Below, piece after piece: positions 12,401-27,418 of a stretch of 64,000 nt of DNA. The notes below the pieces were generated by a model. The model saw only the letters and a program-made list of their open reading frames with translations, made no database searches and was not told where the DNA came from. Position 1 is the first letter of the stretch. Every line of letters begins with the position of its first letter. Source of the stretch: Rhea pennata (lineage: Eukaryota; Chordata; Aves; Rheiformes; Rheidae). Made by a program: the position numbers and the translations under genes. Location: assembly GCF_028389875.1 (NCBI RefSeq), contig NC_084665.1:21732001-21796000 (forward strand), written 5' to 3'.

Positions 12401-13292
12401 TAGTCTACCAATGGGCCACCTAAATCCTGAAAATCCATCTTTGTTCCTCCTCTCTTATTCCCAGCACTACCAAAGGTCACTCACTCGTAGTTTTCACATT
12501 CTGTTGACTTCATAGGTACATATTCAACTCTCCTAAATAGTATGATTCGATTTGAAATTCTGTCTATCTTCTCCTTGGAAAAAGAAAATACTATGTTTTG
12601 GCTTTAGTAGAACTGATAAGGCAGTTGGATGGATTCCTTCACTTTGAAGCAACAGAATATAGAAATATTAAGTTATCTGTAATGAACTTTTAAATAGTTT
12701 TGACTATTCCAGGGATGTATACTCAGGAATATTTTAGAACTTTATACAAATTACACTTTTTATAATTTGTCTAAATGCACAGAAGACAATCTTGTTCTTT
12801 CACATTTCCATTCTGTACAACAGAGCTGTCAGTATTTAATACAGTGTATGGCCTACTATTTCAGAAAGCACAATTTTAGAGATTCACGTTGTTACTTGAA
12901 GTGTAGTGGTTGCCCTTCTACAGATAAAGTATCACTATTTCTATTGCAATTTCAGTATCTTCTCTAAAGAAAAAAAAATGTCTAGATCCCAGATCCACAA
13001 ATGATAGAATTATTTTGTGACTTTTTTTTTGCTTGTTTTCCTCATAGCATAATTTTATGGGCCTATGGTGGCAAAGTAAAAGTTGAAAACATAACTGGAA
13101 CATAAATAGTGATGCCTTAAATCTGCAGATAGCATGAAAGCATAGCTGTGAAAGCATAACTACATGCACAGCCCCATTCACCTTGCCAGAAGACTTCTGG
13201 GCAGCCTTGCCCATTCTAAGTGAAAAGAAGGAACTGTTTTTGGAGAAGAATATGAATATATCTTACCCATCTATAACCTATATAAAAGACTT

Positions 13293-13306
13293 CCCCCCCC
13301 CCCCCC
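13293..13306. repeat. poly-C tract (14 C)
   Basis: Fourteen consecutive C in otherwise AT-rich intergenic DNA. Confidence 0.9.
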
Positions 13307-13871
13307 ATTGCAGATGGAGTAGAAGAGAAAAGGGGTGGTAGCTATTGCTGCTATTCTCCCCTACTGGTTTGTACTGATGGATTGCTAGGCCTCCCAAAAG
13401 TTTAGGATAAGGCCCCTCTACAAACAGGATCCAAGTGTGTGTTGGAGCTTCATATAAGTGGTGTTATAAAAGTGCAGTCAAAAGTCCAGAATTTTTTAAA
13501 TATGGGCTGACTTTTCAATGAAGTGGCCTGTGTAAACTGCAAGCCAATGTGAAGGATAGTTACCTTGCTTGTCCTGTGCTTGTACTCTGAGAAATCCATT
13601 TGTCCAACAAACCAAGGTGACAGGAATAGATGGGACAATACAGGGAAGAGTAATGACACGGAGGGGCTGAGTTTCTAAGTATGGCTAGGACTTCTCAAAG
13701 ATCCCAGAAAGTAGGTTAGACTAAAAGTTACTGCTTGTTTCACAGGAGTGGGAAGTAGGGGAAATCCCTGTGAATAATGACGGGGAAATCCCACAACAGT
13801 TCTTGGGGATTTCTTCCCTGCTACTGCCTCTACACTAACAAGACCAAAATCCCCATCAATTTAAGGGTGGT

Positions 13872-13920
13872 GGGTTTTTTTTGTGTTTTTTTTCTTTTCT
13901 TTCTTTTTTTTTTTTTTTTA
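13872..13920. repeat. T-rich tract
   Basis: Runs of T broken by single G or C, forming an almost pure pyrimidine tract of about 50 bases. Confidence 0.85.
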
Positions 13921-16900
13921 ATCTGAGTAAGAATAATGGTAACTACCCTCAGAAAGAGTCTCTTAAGTGCAAAATGAAGACAGTAGGGCTTGGGCAGAGT
14001 GACAATTGTCCGTTTAAGATTTTTTTTTAATGGATCCTTGGCATTTTACAACTTACATCCAACTATACTAAGTACTGAGAAATAAGTAAAGAGGGGGCAG
14101 ACAGGGAACACATTCTGTATAGCTATCTGATCAAAACAGTTCTCTACATCAGTCTCAATACAGATGCATCAGTTTCCTATCGGGTAGAATACTAGTTGCA
14201 AAACATAAAAGTTTCCAGCCATGTCTAACTAACCCTCTTTTATCATGTAGATATTAAATCCTTCCTTTTCAATCAAATTGCAATCTGCAATTAAAAGTAC
14301 AATCTAGTAATGTAGGCAAATCTCAGAGTGATTTCCAATAATTATTTTTGTTATTAAAAAATAAATAGTGACTTTGCTTATAGGCTCTAACTTTGAGTAC
14401 TTAACCACAATTATTAAATACACTGCATTTTAGACACTAACTCAAGAGAAGTCAATGCAATGCAATGATGGAGATAGATTTGTACGATAGGACCAGATTC
14501 TAATTCTGGCTATATCACTGAATTGCACCTCAGACAACTTACACATCTTTATGTCTTAGTTTTCTTATCCAGAGAACTGTGTTGTTACCTAAACTGTGAA
14601 TTGGTGAAACTATGTTATCTAGTATTGCTGTTCATCTGAAGAGGTACTTAAACTTTTTGTTCCTTTTCATTCAGTTAGACTGGCAGGAAGGATATTACTG
14701 TTTGGTAAATCTGCTAATTTGATTAAAAACAAACAGTGAAATATCTTTCTTAATTTTTAAATGCAGTGATTATTTGTACATGTTTCTGTAGGCCTAGACT
14801 CCTAAGAGTGTGAGGCAAATACTACCTTACAAAAAGTTAATTTGAACTTAGTATTATATTAATTCATATCTTTCTCTTGCTTATCCAATAGAACATTAGT
14901 CTGCCTTGTTTCTGACTTTAGTACACGGTCTTGTAGCTAAACTGACAAATGTCTTTTATTAATTTCTCCTGGTTACTTGCTGCTCACAAAGAAAATAAAC
15001 TGTTACTTTAAAATCAAGCCTCAAACATTAAAGCGACAACAGCAATTATCTAGGACAATAGCTTTGGTACTAACTTCTGTTGTGGCCAGTGGAGTGAGAC
15101 AGAGCAAAAGCTGTTGCTGACAGGCCTTCTGTCAAACAAGTTCCTGCCAGTATGAGTAGTGTTTCTTACAAAATGGGACAGACAGATGAATTATAGGGCA
15201 TATTATGTGTCTCCTCCAAGAAGGAGCAAAGTGCAACCCAGTCTGCTAATTGTTAGCAATTATAACTAGCAGTGTATATGTAGATAGGTGACTTGGAAAG
15301 CAAGACACTGTAATTATATCAGCAGCACTATGTCATCTTGAATCTCTAATGCACAGAAGTGTTGCACTGATTTTCTTCTCTTCTGTTTTCTGGTATTATT
15401 AGAGCACCTTTGCCCTTCAGCTTAACAAAATAGAAGAGGTTTTGTACCCTCTATGATTTATTTACCTCTTCAAATTCCATTTTCCTCAGCTTCCTTTATT
15501 ATAACATTAGGTTTACTTTGCTTCATACAGCACTATGTAACTAGTAATTGTCTCCCTATCTCTACCGTTCTCCATGGACTCTTGCTGCTGCCTCCTTTCT
15601 TTCATTTACTTTATTGAAGCCTTGATGTTACTGGCTTGGGCAATGCTGGCATGAAACCTGTATTTACCAGCTCAGCAGAGGTTATTAGCCCCCATTTCAC
15701 ACTGAGCTGTGTCTCACCTTTAATGTCAGCATATCTCATTAGAAAGGCATGCCTCACCAGCTGGAGCTACTGCTCAGGATCTTTCCAAGTTCAGTAAATA
15801 ATGAATGGGAAGGAGTACATTTCTGTGTCTGAGGTTTCCGATTTTGTACATGGACTTAGTTATGCCCACAAGAGGAATGAAGGATATGCAACACTGTAAG
15901 AACACAACTGTAGCAGAGTTCATACACTGTTCAAACCATCACTGTTCCTTTGAGCACTTTGCCTCAGAATTACCTTTCTTTTTTTTTCACATCTGATTTT
16001 ACTCCTAGTTATTTGTCAGATTCTTTGCCTCAAGAAAATACTTTTTCTTAGTATGAAACATTCACTAATGAAATAATTAAAAGTTTAAGAAAGCCCTATT
16101 TTGCCTTTGTGAAAAACCTGACTAGCTTGTGGAGCCAGCAAAACATAAGTTATTCTAAGTAAGCAGATATTAAAATGTTTGAACTAGTTAAGAGAGAAAA
16201 AAAAGTCAAGAAAAATTAAGTAAAAATTTGTAATTACAGTTAGTAGATGGCATTCCTCATTAAACTTCTTGCAAGAGTATGGATCACGAGTCATAAAACT
16301 GGGAGCAGCTACTCATTCACACCTCTTTTGGAGGCTTTCTTTGTTTGCAATATCTCCAGATGGTTCAATTCACTGTGATAAAAATTTACTTGTGAATTCA
16401 GTTTAATTGAAGATGAACACAAAATTGAAGTTCTTATTTATTTCTGTTCATCTCCAGAACATATTATGCCACAAAGGTTTGTAAAGGTGCCGCAGATGCC
16501 CAGAGCATTGACTCAGAGTAGTTTTAGCGAGTCACAGTAAATGTTTTCAGTAGTCACAGTTTAATAATGCCATAAACTGCACAGTTACTGGCACACTCAT
16601 ACCATCTTTACTTGTATTAGGTATACTGAATGAACTAGTGAGGTACACTAATAACAGCTAAGTTATTATCTGTATCCTATTAAAATAATCTTAAAAAGAA
16701 GGTTCAAAGTTCCTATTACATGTACAATCACAGGGTGATAGCTACAGTTACACTAAATGGAAAAAATTATGTTAAATAGAAAAAAATTAAAATATAGTGA
16801 CCACTATCATAGCTAAGATTCATTTTGTTAATATATTTGTTTCTCATATTTTCTGTCAGTTTTACCCTGTAATTTTTTAATCTACATTTACCAATTTTTT

Positions 16901-18135
16901 ATTCAAATATTTTTCCATGACAGCTAATTTTCTTCTGCTAAAAATCTATGGTGATACATCCATTCACTTTATGTAGGATTTCCTGAACCACTGTCATATC
17001 AGCAGCTGTTTTCTGTATATTTCTTTCTATAGTGTCTAAATATTTTCCATCTTCCCTGGGTGGATTCTTCTTGCTTACTTTATATGTACATATAGGAAAT
17101 ACTATCTTTTTTTGTAACGAGATTCAAAAAATAATGAAGTTCTTCAGAACTTTTATATATTGCTCTGTGACATTTTCTCAGTTTTTGAGATAGTCTGATT
17201 TAAGGCTATAGCATAGTGTGCTAGTGGCTTAAAGACAGACATATGGCTTGGCAAAAATCTAATTTTTCTCTGTAATTTCAGGCTCACACTGAGATGCCAG
17301 TATTTGTTATGTATTCTAGAACAATTTCACACACACTACTGATTTTATATTGCTTATAATATTCACATCTGGGTAAGATTAGATTTCCAATTTCAGTGTA
17401 GTTTGGTGTTGATTCCAGATCCATAATTCTTGTATCAGCTAGAAAGTAATTTTTTTGTGTAAGGTTTTATTATTTTCAAATTCAAGTAACACAGGAGAAG
17501 AAATGTGTCCAAGATTAACAATATGGAAAACACAGGGCTTTTTAGAATATTTTATGCTAAAATAATAAATTGGTCTTTAATATTCCTCTCAGCTGCTGTG
17601 ACCTGTAGGATATTTTTGATCCTATATATAGTCCACCTTAACAGTCTACCTTAAAAAGATGAGATTATTCAGCCTGTTAAATCTGTATCTCTGTAAAAAG
17701 AAAAACACCTTAACAAAGAATGGTTTGTTGCTGACCTGCAGCTGGTTATGGTATTTCATCTGAAAGCCTATTTAAGTTCTTAATGGCAGCATTTATTCCA
17801 TCTCCCTCAGAGGAGTATTTTACAAACAAGAATAATTAACAAATGAGGATAGCCAATTTTGAGCTATAATTTAGGCTAGCAGTCCCCCAAAAGGGGTGTT
17901 GGCACTAATAATAATCATTGTATCAAGAGGGCTTCCAACTCTGATGAGATCTCCACTGGAAGGGAGTCTTTCCCCCTGCAGTTAGGGCAACAGGACTGAT
18001 GGCAGCTGGCAGAAAAGCAGAAGCTGTCGCAGGGGGCACAAGTAAAGTGGAAATAGCATACAAATAACCTCTGTGACTCAAATTAAGTCTCAAGGGTTCA
18101 TATGCTGATAATCTGATTCATCCATAGCTTCCACT

Positions 18136-18181
18136 AAAAAAAGAAAAAAGAAAAAAAAAAGAAAGAAAGGAAGAAAGAAAA
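18136..18181. repeat. Polypurine (GAAA)n tract
   Basis: A purine-only stretch of A runs ending in GAAA and GGAA units, next to a short inverted repeat (agcctc ... gaggct) at about 18181-18200. Confidence 0.9.
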
Positions 18182-19802
18182 GCCTCCAGCTTGTGAGGCT
18201 TTTTCTTACATTTCAGATTTCAGAGCTGGTTCTGCTTCTACAGGGTGGGTATACACTCTTGCAAATGATTTAGATTGACTTGACTTCATAACTGTTCTGG
18301 TTTGGGCTCAGATCTTTACTCTGGTTCTTCCAGTGCTTCTGTCCTTGATGACTGCAGTTAAGTGGAAGCAAGCCACAGTGAAGCATTAGTAGTGCTGTAG
18401 TTTCCTTTATAGTGGCATGAACTATGCTTAAGAAATTAGTCAGGCATTTAGGAACTGCTAATCCTTCTTGTGAAGAATACAAGGCTTGTTTCTTTGAAGG
18501 AATTTCTCACTCCAGGGCCCAGCACATAGTTCAGTTTTACCTACTAAGTCTTGGTGCAGCACGACAACATTATAAAAATAAAATTGAAGTTTTCACATAA
18601 TGTTCTTCCCTCAGTGACAATTCTGTGGCTGTTTTCTCATACCCCTGTTATGATAGACCATATCATATCATTAATGCAGCATGAAAATAATTAAGCTATA
18701 ATAAATTACATATCATTGCAGACAAAACTAACTCTTCTTTCTCACAGAGCTTCCCCCTTACAAAAGCACCTCCTAAATCTGCAGAGACTGTTAATGTAAC
18801 TAGCTAGGCAAGACCTGACTGATAACGTAATTAGAAGTCTGATACACAACAATTTTGCCTTTACAGACCAGTCATTGAATTGCAGTAAATTACTACTTGA
18901 AGTGTTTGTACTCTTGTACAGATAGTTGTATATGGTATATATCAGTATCTGTGCAGAGTCAGTGTGGAATTGCAGGCTGACTCTGGAATTATGAAATCAG
19001 GACCTCTGAGTTTTCAGTGCCAAGCTTGAAAATAAATCCTTCTGTTGCCTTCAGCTAGTCGGTTAAAATTCTTGATTTGTTCAGAAACAGTATATATTAG
19101 TATAGCAACAGCACACTGGGTTTAATTATTTAGTATTTATATAGCTGCTCTTTGAAGAACTAGTAAGTTATCCCAGTATTTAAAAACAATAAAAACTAGA
19201 GAAATCCAGTTGTTCTTCAAGAGGTAGCAGGAGATACTGGCATACAAGTTCAGAAATACCTTGCAGGTTGTTTAATTATCACAGGTTTTGGAAACCGGAA
19301 CATCAACCAGGAAGCTTTCTAAGGAGTGTAACATTTTTCTCTGTCACTATGAATCTGCTCGAATTATGTATCCTGGTCTATAACAGCAGGAAAACCAAGA
19401 TATCACATATAGTGACAGCTGATTTTTCCCCTGCATCAAATTCTAATTAATTATTTTATACACACAAAAATTTAGTAGAAAAGAAGGAAAAAGAGAGGCA
19501 ATGAAAGAAGAAATTCAAGTAAATACTACATTTCCAAATAAGTAAACCTTCATTCACAGTATGATCATATTTTTAACCAAAAATTAAAGTTTTGACTGTT
19601 TATACTTCATAACTAGCTTCATTTTGTAGTAGAATTCTAGAACTGAAGAATCCTTTACCTTCTGCATGACTTTTTTTAAACTTATTTAACTTATTTTAAC
19701 TAATTTGAAAGTCATTCTAAGAGCTCCCGAAGGTTTTTGTCAATGCTCTACAAAGGAAAATCGAGATGAAATTGCACCTCCTCCATATTGTGCTTAAACC
19801 AA

Positions 19803-19817
19803 TACTGCCCCCTGGAG
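19803..19817 (-). promoter_or_regulatory. Possible CTCF-like site
   Basis: The sequence actgccccctggagg resembles the CTCF core on the minus strand but has one mismatch at an important position (A where T is usual in CTGGTGG). It lies between two divergent genes, where an insulator would be plausible. This is a single-motif call. Confidence 0.25.
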
Positions 19818-20489
19818 GACATTTTTTTTTCTCACGGGCATAGGAGTAGATGGCTTGATATGGCTGTTTCAGCCACAAGTTAATCTAAATTTGTAGATTA
19901 TATCTATCTGCAACTGAGGCACCCACTCAGAAAGATGCACACATTTACAAAGCTTCTACAGATCTTCTATTGAGCTAATGTACATAAAAACAAGCCTTGC
20001 TTTTTCAAAATCTGTCAACAATTTTGGCTGTATCTGAAAATGCTTGACAAGATTATGCCCAATAGTAGGGAAAATTCTGCAGTTTTGTACTGAAGATGAG
20101 ACTCAGAGGAACAGTAGGGCAGACAAGGTTCTCGCAGTCAACTTTTGAGAGCCTGCTGCAATCCCAACATCCTCAGAGAATGCTTTCACAGATGCTGTGT
20201 GCCTCCTATGCTGGCCTGCTAGTACTGACAGGAGGCTAATTGGACTGTCAGGACATGTGTGCCTGCAGTCCCCAAGTGCGTGTGCAGCTCCCAAAGGGCT
20301 GCTCAAACTAGAATCCAGTGAGCCAGTTGAACTATTATTAGCAACATAGCTGTAGTGATGCTGGATTCATCTGCTAGGTATTTACTTGAGAGTCTCTAGC
20401 AGGTTTGTAGAGCCTACTACTATAGAGAATTTTCTGCTAGTATCTGAACTCACTACTGGGGTATGTTCCAATAGATAGGAATATCACTT

Positions 20490-20527
20490 AAACCTATCTC
20501 TAGAACATATGATAGGTAGATAGGTTT
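20490..20527. repeat. Short inverted repeat
   Basis: Perfect 10-bp arms aaacctatct (20490-20499) and agataggttt (20518-20527) are separated by 18 bases. No function is known. Confidence 0.8.
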
Positions 20528-20842
20528 ATCATTTAAACTTACTTGATTACATCTGAACAAGCTATAGTCATATTGCTAAGTAACTATGTGGCGATACCAT
20601 AAGAATACAGAAAACAACTATGTAAAAACAATATTTTTTTTCACATGCAACATATTTGCCATGCTGGGAAATGTGACACCCTAGGATATAAAAAGAGTTA
20701 TAAAAGCACTTTTCAGAACTGAATATCACCCTAAACTATCAGCCTTGCAAAAGTAATGTTTTCTTTAAAATGGGGAGGGGGCAGGAAGCATCTGACAAAT
20801 ATTGAACAAAACCAATGCTGTTTTGCAATAAAAAAACAATAA

Positions 20843-20884
20843 TATAATAATAATATATATTACATTATATATATTATTATTATA
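20843..20884. repeat. AT-only inverted repeat (18-bp arms)
   Basis: Left arm 20843-20860 and right arm 20867-20884 are perfectly complementary TA/TAA-rich sequences with the 6-base spacer tacatt. The stretch could form a cruciform. It probably grew from TA and TAA microsatellite expansion. Confidence 0.9.
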
Positions 20885-23040
20885 ATAAAATGCCTTCCAA
20901 ACAATGAGAACAGGAAAAAAATTCAAACATCTAGGCAGGTAAGGAGGAGGGCAAAAATAAGCAAGCAAGATGTATTATGATACACCACATTATCAGAAGG
21001 AAAGCAAGAAGCATGCTACAACCAAAGTTTAATGATATAAAAAAGAATATAAGAGGAATAGTTTTTCCATATGAGAAATTCTGAATATGTCACATGTATA
21101 AAATTTAGTAAGAGAGCTGGTAATTTAAAAATCAAGAGGAGCTGCTGTTGTGGGGTGTGCCTGCATAAGGGAATGGAACAAATTAATTGTACTAAGTTCA
21201 GTTACTACTTACTGAAATGATCTGCACCCACATGATGCAAATCGTTGTACTAACTGGCAAGATACTGCACATATGCTTTTGTTAGAAATTTGATTGCATA
21301 GTAAGTTGGTACTAACTTTCATGTTGATGCTTCAGAGCTATATATTATCTTACAGTCCTCCAGATGCCTTCCCATAAAACTTACCTTCTCACAAGGCCAT
21401 CTAGTTTGCTTATGTGATCTAGTATCATGACAGTTAGAACTCCACCATCTTTTGTTCTTAAGGGACTCGCATTAGATTCAGATATTGAAGAGTGAGGTAT
21501 GCAAGAGCCTGGCTGAACCTGAAGGAGAAGCAGCATGCTGAAGCAGATAACTAATCTTTCAGCTCTTTGATCAATGAGCTATCAACTCCTGTACACCCCC
21601 AAATATGCAGTCCTGCAATAGAAGCCTTGACTTGTCAGCATTTGACTTACCATACCTGCCACTACTGTATGTCATTAATGTTACACTTCATGATATGGAT
21701 TCAATATATTTTTTTAAAGATGTATATCAGATTTAGCATATTGGGTAGATGAGAGTTAATGAGATCTTTCTCCCCCAGTCAAGCATACTTACGTGGTGAC
21801 TACAAAGGAATCTGCTTAAGAATCAATCTTGCTATGCATAATCTGAAGTCATCTGTTCCTAGCCAACCAAAACATCATTTAGCTTGTCATTCAACTGAAT
21901 TATCAGTTTACTTTTCCGAGTTCCCTGTCCCGATTTCTTAGCACCAGACCTACCTACTCATGTATTCAGTGGTGACTGCATTGATGGTTTTGTACAAAAA
22001 AAAAAAAAATCACTAGGGTCTTTGGGATTGAATAGTACCTTTTGCTCGATGACTTCGACCACTGTCCCACCCTTCTATGTTTGTTTAACTTCATAGTCAG
22101 CCATTTTAGAAGTACTCCTCTTCCCATCCATGATCCTCTCTGGGGCACTGGACTTACCAGTGAAAATTCTGCCACAGAAAGTGTTCACTGAGTACATGGC
22201 AAGGAACTAACCAACCGACCAATTCCAAGGTCAGTTGGAATCACTCTGTCATATTATAGATATTATTATATACAGCACAGAATACCACATGAGGCCTTTT
22301 GGAGGCATTTTCCAAGTGAAGAGTATTGCATTTCATCTGTGCAAAAGCTTTCAAGACATGTTTTTCTCATAGAAAATTATTCTGGCACAAAAATGCATAC
22401 AAACAGCACTGAGCCAATATTAATACTAAACATACTAAACTGTATTTATTTCACTGAAAACCATGTGTATTTCTGCAGGGAATATAAATTGAATTTTAAG
22501 TATAGGAAGTGCTCTATTACTGCTCTGGTATTACAATGCAGAGTTCCTTGTTGTTTGCTCTAGAATAGGTAGCTAAACCCTTCTAGTCAAGTAAAGGGTC
22601 AGAAAGGAGTCTTCTGATGTGTAACAGCAAAGTATAGCTTGCTAGTCTCTTGTCAGCTTTCCCTAACAAGCACTTTTTTCTACTTTATCACACTGAACAC
22701 ATATTACCAGTATTAAGACTCCCAGCAGGGTCTCAAATGCAATTTCTAACCTCCCCCAGCCCTTGTCCTCCATCCAACTCTCTTCATAGCCTAAGTCCTG
22801 CTAGAATTTCTGCAAGAGTGCAAAAGCAAGGATTAGCTTCACCCCATGAGCCTCAAAACCCTGCCTGCCAACCCACAACGGTAATATGCAAAACAGCAGC
22901 ACAACATAAAACCTTACAGACCGGCCATCTACTACAGTCAATCATCATAAACATCTTAACAGCACATATTGAGCTCTGATACTCATGGCATATGAGAATA
23001 TCCCAGTATTAGGAAATGACTAAGGAAACCATAAAATCTA

Positions 23041-23098
23041 AAAAAAAAGAAAAGAAAAAAAAAAGTGGGGGGGGGAAGGAAAAAGAAAAGGAAAAAAG
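23041..23098. repeat. Polypurine tract with G9 core
   Basis: About 58 bases that are almost purely purine, with A and G runs and a run of about nine G in the middle (one T interrupts). It could adopt triplex-type structure. Confidence 0.9.
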
Positions 23099-23222
23099 TA
23101 TGTTTTTAAGCAAGAATGATTGAACAAAAAAAATATATATTTTCTCACTTTAACAAAGATCTATGTCTAAAGAGGTTTGATCCACCCAAATATTAACCGT
23201 ACCAAATAACTATCTCTGGAAG

Positions 23223-23247
23223 GTGTGTGTGTGTGTATGTGTGTGTA
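23223..23247. repeat. (GT)n microsatellite
   Basis: GT units interrupted once by AT. Confidence 0.9.
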
Positions 23248-26200
23248 GAACAGACATGAGGATGACAGCTTTGCAAGCTCCTTTCAGCTTACTAGAAGTG
23301 CGACTGGATCATAAGACAGGGTAGAATTTCTAGAGCTGGTAAGGGAGGGCCCATGTATGTACAACCACAAATCTGCTCAGGTTGACCCTTGCAACAACAG
23401 AGAGATGCAGTGATAGCACACAGAAATGTGGTGCTAGCACAGAGATGGTGAACAGGAAGACTGTGGTGTTTGAGAAAAGGACTTGTCGAAGCTGCCTTTG
23501 GGCACAATTGCAGAACATTAAAGAGCTACAAGCTTGGTCTTAGAAACCTCCTCATTGTGGTAACAGCAGTTTATTTTAGACTGTCAGACTAGACTTTTTT
23601 CCTACAGAAGCTAATAGCCAACCACTTATCCCTTCAGCTCCAAAGTAGGGTGGCTTTCAGCCTTCTACTCCTTAAGAAAGTAGAACCATAATCAAAGAGA
23701 AAGGCTACAGTGAACAGCCGAGAGCTTTGTACACTGAGAACTTCACACACTGTCTCACACTATTACACTTATTTGAAATCACAGATTTTTGAGTTATTCA
23801 TTTCACTTCATTTCCTGTCTTTGTTTTCTACAAAATCCAAAGAGCCTGCTTGTTCACACCTTTGTAAAAATAGTATTTTAGTTTATATTATTTTATGATA
23901 GAAATTTATATGCTCCCTGGGGACAGTAAGACACATGCTGGGTGAAGCAAGTCCCATACAGGGACAGAATAGCTTCTGGATTTAAGTTCTACCATGAAAT
24001 AATCCATGATTATTTCACAAAATATCACAAACTTGCACACAGCATAACTTTATAATAAACATACCATAAGAGAACAGTTTCCAAACTATTTTTTAAAAGT
24101 TATACCATTAAAGTATGAATAAAAATTTCATATCCTGAGTATATAGTCCACAAGTTTAAAATACTTAATAAGTAACTCATGGTGCTTTTACAAAAATCAA
24201 CTATGAAAAGTTACACAAAGCTTAATGAAAACCATGCATGCACTGGAATCCAACAGTCAGTCAATCCTCCAAGTAGGAGCACAAGCAACCCTACTTATGC
24301 TATAAGATTTTGTCTGCTTACAAATTTGTGGAAGGCTCCGCTCTTCATCTCCCAGTTCTGTTACAGCAGGCCTTCCTGTTCTCACACATACTGGTATGGC
24401 AAGGACATTGGTATATTTAGGCAATGATATTTTCAAGGAAATATTGAGCAGCACCTTCTAGCCATGTACAGCACAGCTTAATTTCTCACTGTATTCCAAA
24501 GAAAGCCCCTGGTATAATCCTCATTAGGTGAGAGCTCAGCAGAAAGAAAGGGAAATGTCAGAGTGAAGTTGTACCATCAGGGCAACATAATTATTCTTCA
24601 CAGTGCTGTCTGTAGTGTCAAATCTTTTCCAAATATCCTAGAATCAGCTGCCTGTGTTTCTATTAGGTAATGTTGATTCACAAATAACCTTTCAAGAGTA
24701 GAAATAGCAGTGCACCTATCCTACCTAGGAGTTCATAGGCTTAACATTAGAAGTGAGAAGGAAAGTAGAAATAGGAGCACAGGGTCCATCCACTGTCATA
24801 AGCAACTGGAGAGCCCCTTTAAAACCTTATTGACCAGTGCCCATCAAAACCTGCAAGCTTTCAGGATGCCAGTTACATCCGAACAGTGGTGAGAGCTAAT
24901 ATGGTGGTGTGATAACTCTGTAATTCCTGAGCTTTGCTCAGATCTCCAGAAAAGTCATCCTGACACCAGTGTGTCACCCTGGAATTCTGTATGGCTTAGC
25001 CACAACTGTGGACTGCCAAAGCTACAGCATTTATCATTAGTTAATATGACATCTTTTCTATACCTGAAAGGTAAGTAATACATACTGACAAACATGAGAC
25101 AGTCATGCTCTCTGGCATATGTAATTTGCTAATCTAATTTACATAATTCTTCCAGTATCTAACAAATTCTATACATCGGAAAAATATGAAAGGGGACAGA
25201 CTGTCCTGTGAAAAACATTTCCATCTGTATCTCCATTGAAATACTTCTTTCTTGTATATCCAATTGATTTTCTGTTTCAGAAGTACAAAGCACAGACAAT
25301 TTTCTTTGAAGCTCTCTAATGCATTGTCTCTTTTTGTTTTTCCTGGCTTTTATGATCAACAATACAATGTGATTAGCCAAAGTTCTTGCGGGCAACTGAA
25401 ACATGGATAATAAAAATCAGGAATGCAAACTCTGCTTTGGTTCTCCCAAACAGCCCACAGAACCAGCACTTTTGTCTGTGGAACACTAAATGCCTTCTCA
25501 AAAGCCAAGCCCTGTGGTAAATCTAAACTACTCAAAACAAACCAATATCCCTAACACTGGCTTGTGAGATTCCTGTTTGCTTGATGAAGACTATGAAATT
25601 CCAAGGCTAGGCAGCTTTCAAATTTACTTCAGTTTCACTACCAAAGCACTACCCAATGATACATAGAGAATCTAAATATTGGGCAATCTTTTTGGAGAAG
25701 TTTTAAAAACAGAAATTAAAGTGCATCTTTCCTAAAGTGTTAGTACAACTGATGAGGAGACAAAACTCAGCTGGTATGCAAAAGAAGTCTTTCTACTTAG
25801 CTTGCATGATACTGAGCTGAAGATGTTAGAGATTCAGAAAAAGGGAGCAAGGGAGCTGAGACATGTATAGCAAAGTTCACATCTCAGGAACAGAAAAGGT
25901 CTTCTCCAAATTTCATATTAGACTTTCAAAAAAAAAAAAAAAGAATTTTTTAAACTCAGCCCATATCAAAGGCAAAGACTGGTGTCAATCATGTTTTCTG
26001 AACTTTTCCTGCTATTATTCTGCAAGAAGAAAAATACTCTAGCATCTGGCAAGTTATTCCTCCATTCTTTAGTTGAGAACTGGTGAAAAAGTGAGAGTTA
26101 TATCAACTTAGTTAAATTTATCTTCTCTCAAAGTAGTTATCAGTACAAGTTTTCTAGCTAAACAAAGTCAAAAATAGGGTTACACTTCTGTCTCTTTTGA

Positions 26201-27418
26201 TGGAGTTCAAATATTACTATTTTGCCTGTAAGGTTATCAGTGCAGACTATGACTAAAGCTAAGGCTGTAATTTAGTACAATAGAATAAAATCAGTAGCTA
26301 GCATTGAGGATACCATATACACAGTTCAAGAGTTGTAGATAAGAGTAGATTATGCTGGTCCCATGAACTAATCCATATGCCTTACTCAAAGCTGTCCCAA
26401 GGACCAGTTCTTGTTTGGAATGTGTTAGAAGTTAGAGGTTTTGGTGCACAACTCTGATGTACCTTCAGACAACCTAAATCAAACTAATGTACAGTAATTC
26501 ATTCCAAAGCTACAATAATGCTCCAAACCAAAACACATAAGCAGAATCAGCCTAGACTATAAGAAAACATCTTTAGACTTTATAAAAGACATCACAAAGA
26601 CTGAAAGACAACAGAGTAGCATTATAAAAAGTTGCTTATTTTGCCTGAGAAAAAAAGTAACATTTTACCACCTAAAGAATTCTGCGACAGTCCATTACTG
26701 ACCCTGCAGCCTCTGTTAAATACTTCTTTGCTGCTTTACATCCAGAAGCAGTTTAGAACAGAAAGTAACAGCTCACTCTAGGAAACACATGAATAATGGC
26801 TGTTCTTTGACACTGAATAAAAATATACTTATACAATACATACTGTTAAAGTAAAACCATTCTATTTCAAGATAAATATCAGTGCATTAATTAGATACCG
26901 CTATTTGTGACTGCTATTGCAAAGAGATTGTATCATGGTATCTATGTTCAAAACTTGTAATAGACTTATTTAGATTTTTAATTCAGATAAACAGTATCAG
27001 AGGAGCCCTAACATACTGTCAGAAACTGCTCTCAGATCAGACAGACATTGAATTACTTCCTTCAAAGTGGGAGCACCATCACAATAACTGGACATAACCT
27101 GAAGATGTAGGTAGTGGAGCAGCAGGAGTGGAACAAGGCAGGTGACACGTGGATAGGCAGGTGAGGCACCCAGGGGAGCACAGCATGGACAGTGACTGGG
27201 GCAGTACCTTACCGACCACAGCATGTCCCACAGCATCCAGGCAGGGCAAAGCTGGTAATAGCAACAGGTCCTGCCTGTTGTGCCAGTAAGCACTAGACAA
27301 CGCCAGGGAATGAGGCGGATCCAAGAAGTCCGGAGAACAGCTCAGAAGAAGGAGGGGCCAAGACTGGCACAGATCTGCCTACAACATACCTCAAGGGCCT
27401 GAGAGAGCTCAAAACAGG

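Larger units (their letters stand above)
9451..20000. other. Intergenic region, left part
   Basis: AT-rich sequence between the divergent CCDC88A and CFAP36 genes. No exon with recognisable protein similarity, no RNA gene and no clear interspersed repeat was found on either strand. It holds homopolymer and purine or pyrimidine tracts, listed separately, and one weak CTCF-like motif near 19803. Open frames of 60-100 codons occur at the rate expected by chance. Confidence 0.7.

Noticed and set aside
18181-18204. Hairpin followed by T-run resembling an intrinsic bacterial terminator
   Set aside because: The DNA is vertebrate; the short stem is incidental next to a purine tract.
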